From NCBI GenBank assembly GCA_029570245.1, contig JAKQSH010000066.1:1-7178 (forward strand): a stretch of 7,178 nucleotides of DNA, given 5' to 3'. Positions 5,029 through 7,178 of this stretch are shown here, in pieces; within the stretch, counting starts at the first letter, position 1, and every line of letters begins with the position of its first letter. The position numbers and the translations under genes were made by a program. Under the pieces are notes generated by a model. That model was given only the letters and a program-made list of their open reading frames with translations, was not told the origin of the DNA and did no database searches. This stretch comes from Deltaproteobacteria bacterium. GTDB taxonomy: Bacteria; Myxococcota_A; SURF-8.

Positions 5029-6126
5029 ATGAGGAAATTGTGGATAGCTGGGGGGCTCCTTGGACTTATTGCCGTACTGCTCATGTCAGCATCATGCAGT
5101 GCGAAGCCCAAGGCATTGTTTGTGCAGAAGAATGCAACGGCGGTGGTAAAAGGTTACGGATATGCCTGGGGAGAAAATGCCGAAGAACAGGCTAAGGAAC
5201 TGGCGCTGAAAGAAGCAATGGTTATCGCCGATCCGAACTCGGTGCATTTCACATATATGCACGAGGAACCGTACACCATTTTCCGCACGCGCGAAACAGC
5301 CAACGCCGAAGCAAAAATAGTCGGTGTTCAGGAAACGCCGGACGGCGGCTTCATGGCTGTCGCCGAAGCGACACGCAGCGGAAACGCCATGAAGAAAATC
5401 ATGTATACGCGTTACGCCGACATCACGGTTGTAGACAAAAGCCCGACGCTTCAGGAGCGCCTGACAAACGCCTACACTCTTGCAGTCGAAGAGGCAATCA
5501 AGCAGTCCGCCGTATACAAATACAACGCAGTCCCGGCCAAAATGAGAGGCGACCTCACATTCCACTCAATCGAGCGCCAGGATAACGGCAGGGTACTGAA
5601 GCTGCGCATGCTGGTTTACGTTGGCTTTGTGGGACAGGGCAAGCTGAGCAGCGAAGAAAAGGCCATGGTTTACATGAACGCCTGGCGTCAGGCATGCACT
5701 CACAACAAAGGCGAAATGGCTAAAATTCTTTACGAAAAAGCCGTCAGATTTTTCCCCAGCGCCGCCTACCACGAAGAATTCGCAGCCTGGGCCATTTCTA
5801 AAAATCGCCTGCGCGATGCGGTAACTGCACTTGAAGCCGCCAACCGCCAGGATCAATACAGCGTAAAATATCTGAGCAAGCTTTATCAGCTCTACAAAAA
5901 ACTCGGCGATACTGCAAAAGCTCAGGCTGCCGAAGCAAAACTGATTGAGCTGGAAGCCTTTGACGACAACATCGGTGCCGACCTTTCCTCCGGCTTCGAA
6001 TATAAATCGAAAATCAAATGGGAAGAACAGGGCAACGATCAGCCGGAAGGCATGATCTACTTCAGAGACATTACCGATGAAGAACTTGATGCACAGATAA
6101 AGAACGCCAGAGAAAGACAGGAATAA
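5029..6126 (+). CDS. Lipoprotein with LPP20/FlgT-like N-terminal region and TPR-like C-terminal helices
   Basis: 365 residues. The ATG at 5029 is chosen because AAGGAGG stands eight bases upstream and MRKLWIAGGLLGLIAVLLMS then forms a signal peptide. Cys23 (SASC) is the probable lipidation site, although Ser at -3 is unusual. After it comes VKGYGYAWGENAEEQAKELA (40-59), which resembles the start of LPP20/FlgT-N-type periplasmic domains, in which a G-x-G/A strand leads into a helix. Residues 60-205 look alpha/beta and may hold two related units. Residues 207-310 are almost wholly helical and spaced like two to three TPR units (for example EMAKILYEKAVRFFPS, 229-244), so a scaffold or protein-binding role is likely. 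The tail (311-365) is acidic. No catalytic motif was seen. It stands alone between its own promoter and a strong terminator. The family link is from motif memory and tentative. The coding call is firm. Confidence 0.87.
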   Translation: MRKLWIAGGLLGLIAVLLMSASCSAKPKALFVQKNATAVVKGYGYAWGENAEEQAKELALKEAMVIADPNSVHFTYMHEEPYTIFRTRETANAEAKIVGVQETPDGGFMAVAEATRSGNAMKKIMYTRYADITVVDKSPTLQERLTNAYTLAVEEAIKQSAVYKYNAVPAKMRGDLTFHSIERQDNGRVLKLRMLVYVGFVGQGKLSSEEKAMVYMNAWRQACTHNKGEMAKILYEKAVRFFPSAAYHEEFAAWAISKNRLRDAVTALEAANRQDQYSVKYLSKLYQLYKKLGDTAKAQAAEAKLIELEAFDDNIGADLSSGFEYKSKIKWEEQGNDQPEGMIYFRDITDEELDAQIKNARERQE

Positions 6127-6151
6127 ACCAGTTCCATACTGCTTCGAATGC

Positions 6152-6185
6152 AAAGCCCCGGACTGAAATTGTCCGGGGCTTTTTT
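6152..6185 (+). terminator. Rho-independent terminator of the TPR lipoprotein gene
   Basis: AAAGCCCCGGAC (6152-6163) pairs perfectly with 6171-6182 around loop TGAAATT, followed by a run of six T (6180-6185). It begins 25 bp after the stop codon. Confidence 0.95.
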
Positions 6186-6311
6186 GTGCTTATCTCGTGG
6201 TGTTGATTGCAGTTCTTACAATGAGCATTCGCTGTCGCCATCTGAACCCGGCACGGTTTCGCTGTCAGCCGGAAGTTTTAAGAACAGATGCCGCAGCGTG
6301 GATTGCAATTA
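6186..6311. other. Non-coding stretch between two terminators
   Basis: No convincing ORF, tRNA or promoter was found here. GTTCTTA (about 6212-6218) recurs inverted as TAAGAAC near 6280, and CGCTGTC occurs twice, but these are short and may be chance. A -10-like TACAAT (6217-6222) lacks a partner -35. Together with the flanking hairpins the stretch fills the 262-bp gap between two convergent genes. Confidence 0.5.
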
Positions 6312-6347
6312 AGAAAGCCCCGTAAAAATACGGGGCTTTCTGATTTT
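6312..6347. terminator. Terminator of the Cys-rich protein gene, possibly bidirectional
   Basis: A 13-bp perfect stem (6312-6324 with 6329-6341) around loop AAAA. On the minus strand it lies 48 bp after the stop at 6389 and is followed by only a short T-rich tail. On the plus strand it runs into GATTTTCTTTTC. Its right arm and tail share 16 identical bases with the tRNA terminator (2758-2773). Confidence 0.85.
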
Positions 6348-6388
6348 CTTTTCAATTTTCTATTGCTGCTGAGCGGGGGTTCGAGCGC

Positions 6389-7178
6389 TCACTGATCGCC
6401 GTCCTCCTCAATTGGGGTAATATGCGGAAGAGCGGCGATGTAATCCACTCCCAGCGTATAACCTGCCGAATTGCTCTCTTTTCCGTATACTTTAACATAA
6501 AGAATATGTTCGCCGGCAGGAATGCAGACCGGCTCGTAAGTGACGTTCTTGAGCTTCTGCTCCTGGCCGGTTCCCGTCAGGTTCGGGTCGTGCAGACTGA
6601 TGCGGCTGTTCGGGTGATAATCAGAAGTAAGGAATATCGGGTCCGGCTGATCGTCGAGGTAAAGCGCAGCTTCTCCCCAGTTGGCTTTTTTTACATAGTC
6701 GATGTAAATGTCGTAATAGTAAGAAGTGTCGATGTCCAGATTGAAAGCCAGCTTCTGACCTATGGCTTCTTCCGAATTGTCGGCGGAGTTCAGACGCACA
6801 TAAGTCTGATCGCCGAACTGATCGGAATTGACCGTCTGGTATATTTCGGCGATCATCGGCGAACTCTTGGCCTGATTCCACTTCGATTCCGCTGTGCCGT
6901 ACACCGGAGCGGGAACGACATCGCCGGCGCAGATATCTTCGGCGTCTCCATCTTCACTCAGCACGCACTGACCGCCCTGACAGATGTTGGGGGGAACACA
7001 CTCAACATACTCTTCCCATTTCTGGCCGCTCGGCAGACAGCGCATAATCCAGCTTCCTTCACACTTGTACTTGCCCGGATCGCAGAGCTGACCTTCCGCC
7101 AGTTCAACTTCGGGTTCCTGTTCTTCCTGAACCGCCTCATCATCCAGGTCGCCGTCGTTCTCTTCGTCGCCATCAACG
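6389..7178 (-). CDS. C-terminal part of a secreted acidic, Cys-rich protein with a beta-sandwich-like domain
   Basis: 262 codons with no stop up to the window edge, so the N-terminus is missing and the ATG at 7045 is internal. Counting from the edge, residues 1-30 are an Asp/Glu/Gly-rich linker (DGDEENDGDLDDE). Residues 31-71 form a compact module with six cysteines: C32-x6-C39-x7-C47-x12-C60-x5-C66-x4-C71, including CDPGKYKC and NICQGGQC. This type of module recurs in deltaproteobacterial surface proteins. A second acidic link leads to residues 83-250, rich in aromatic and beta-prone segments (YYYDIYIDYVKKANWGEAAL; CIPAGEHILYVKVYGKE). That pattern fits a carbohydrate-binding-like or discoidin-like beta-sandwich, with C83 and C218 able to pair. 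Secretion or surface display is inferred from composition, since the signal peptide is out of view. No enzyme motif was seen and I do not recognise a named family. Confidence 0.8.
   Translation of the reverse strand, partial: VDGDEENDGDLDDEAVQEEQEPEVELAEGQLCDPGKYKCEGSWIMRCLPSGQKWEEYVECVPPNICQGGQCVLSEDGDAEDICAGDVVPAPVYGTAESKWNQAKSSPMIAEIYQTVNSDQFGDQTYVRLNSADNSEEAIGQKLAFNLDIDTSYYYDIYIDYVKKANWGEAALYLDDQPDPIFLTSDYHPNSRISLHDPNLTGTGQEQKLKNVTYEPVCIPAGEHILYVKVYGKESNSAGYTLGVDYIAALPHITPIEEDGDQ

Noticed and set aside
5092..6153. Two long minus-strand ORFs opposite the TPR lipoprotein
   Set aside because: Shadows of the real gene, with Cys/Phe-rich composition unlike a genuine protein. One also runs into the terminator.

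Overview
The window reads as chromosomal DNA of a Gram-negative, type IV pilus-bearing bacterium. Supporting this are a pilM-pilN-pilO inner-membrane alignment cluster, two lipoprotein-type signal peptides, a tandem PilZ (c-di-GMP receptor) protein and canonical sigma70-like promoters. The Gly-Glu and Asp/Glu/Gly-rich linkers and the six-cysteine module on secreted proteins resemble surface proteins of deltaproteobacterial/myxococcal-type or related candidate lineages. That placement rests on protein style only and is uncertain. No phage, transposase, CRISPR or toxin-antitoxin gene was seen.

Layout. At 1-2153, on the minus strand, lies a tight operon: a small XRE-type HTH regulator, then pilM, pilN and the start of pilO, which leaves the window at base 1. 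A strong promoter (2242-2271) drives it, and a cluster of AT-rich palindromes (2294-2333) sits just upstream. At 2409-2765, on the plus strand, a stable-RNA-type promoter with an A/T-rich upstream element drives tRNA-Lys(UUU) and tRNA-Glu(UUC), and this unit ends in a hairpin that can also terminate the opposing gene. At 2789-4683, on the minus strand, a PilZ-PilZ protein is followed by an SMP-30/gluconolactonase-like beta-propeller lipoprotein on a (Gly-Glu)20 stalk. At 5029-6126, on the plus strand, is a lipoprotein with an LPP20/FlgT-like N-terminus and a helical TPR-like C-terminus, transcribed divergently from the PilZ gene and ending in a strong terminator. At 6389-7178, on the minus strand, is the C-terminal part of a secreted acidic, Cys-rich protein with a beta-sandwich-like end.

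How the genes may work together. PilM (cytoplasmic, actin-like), PilN and PilO form the platform linking the pilus motor to the outer-membrane secretin, and pilP/pilQ would be expected beyond base 1. The HTH gene at the head of the operon is a candidate dedicated regulator. The PilZ protein could bring c-di-GMP input to surface behaviour. The remaining genes encode envelope or extracellular proteins without an assignable pathway. A functional link between these and the pilus is only suggested by proximity.

Start choices made from ribosome binding sites: the PilZ protein begins at 4683 rather than 4710, the TPR lipoprotein at 5029 rather than 4978, and the propeller lipoprotein at 3838 rather than 3889.
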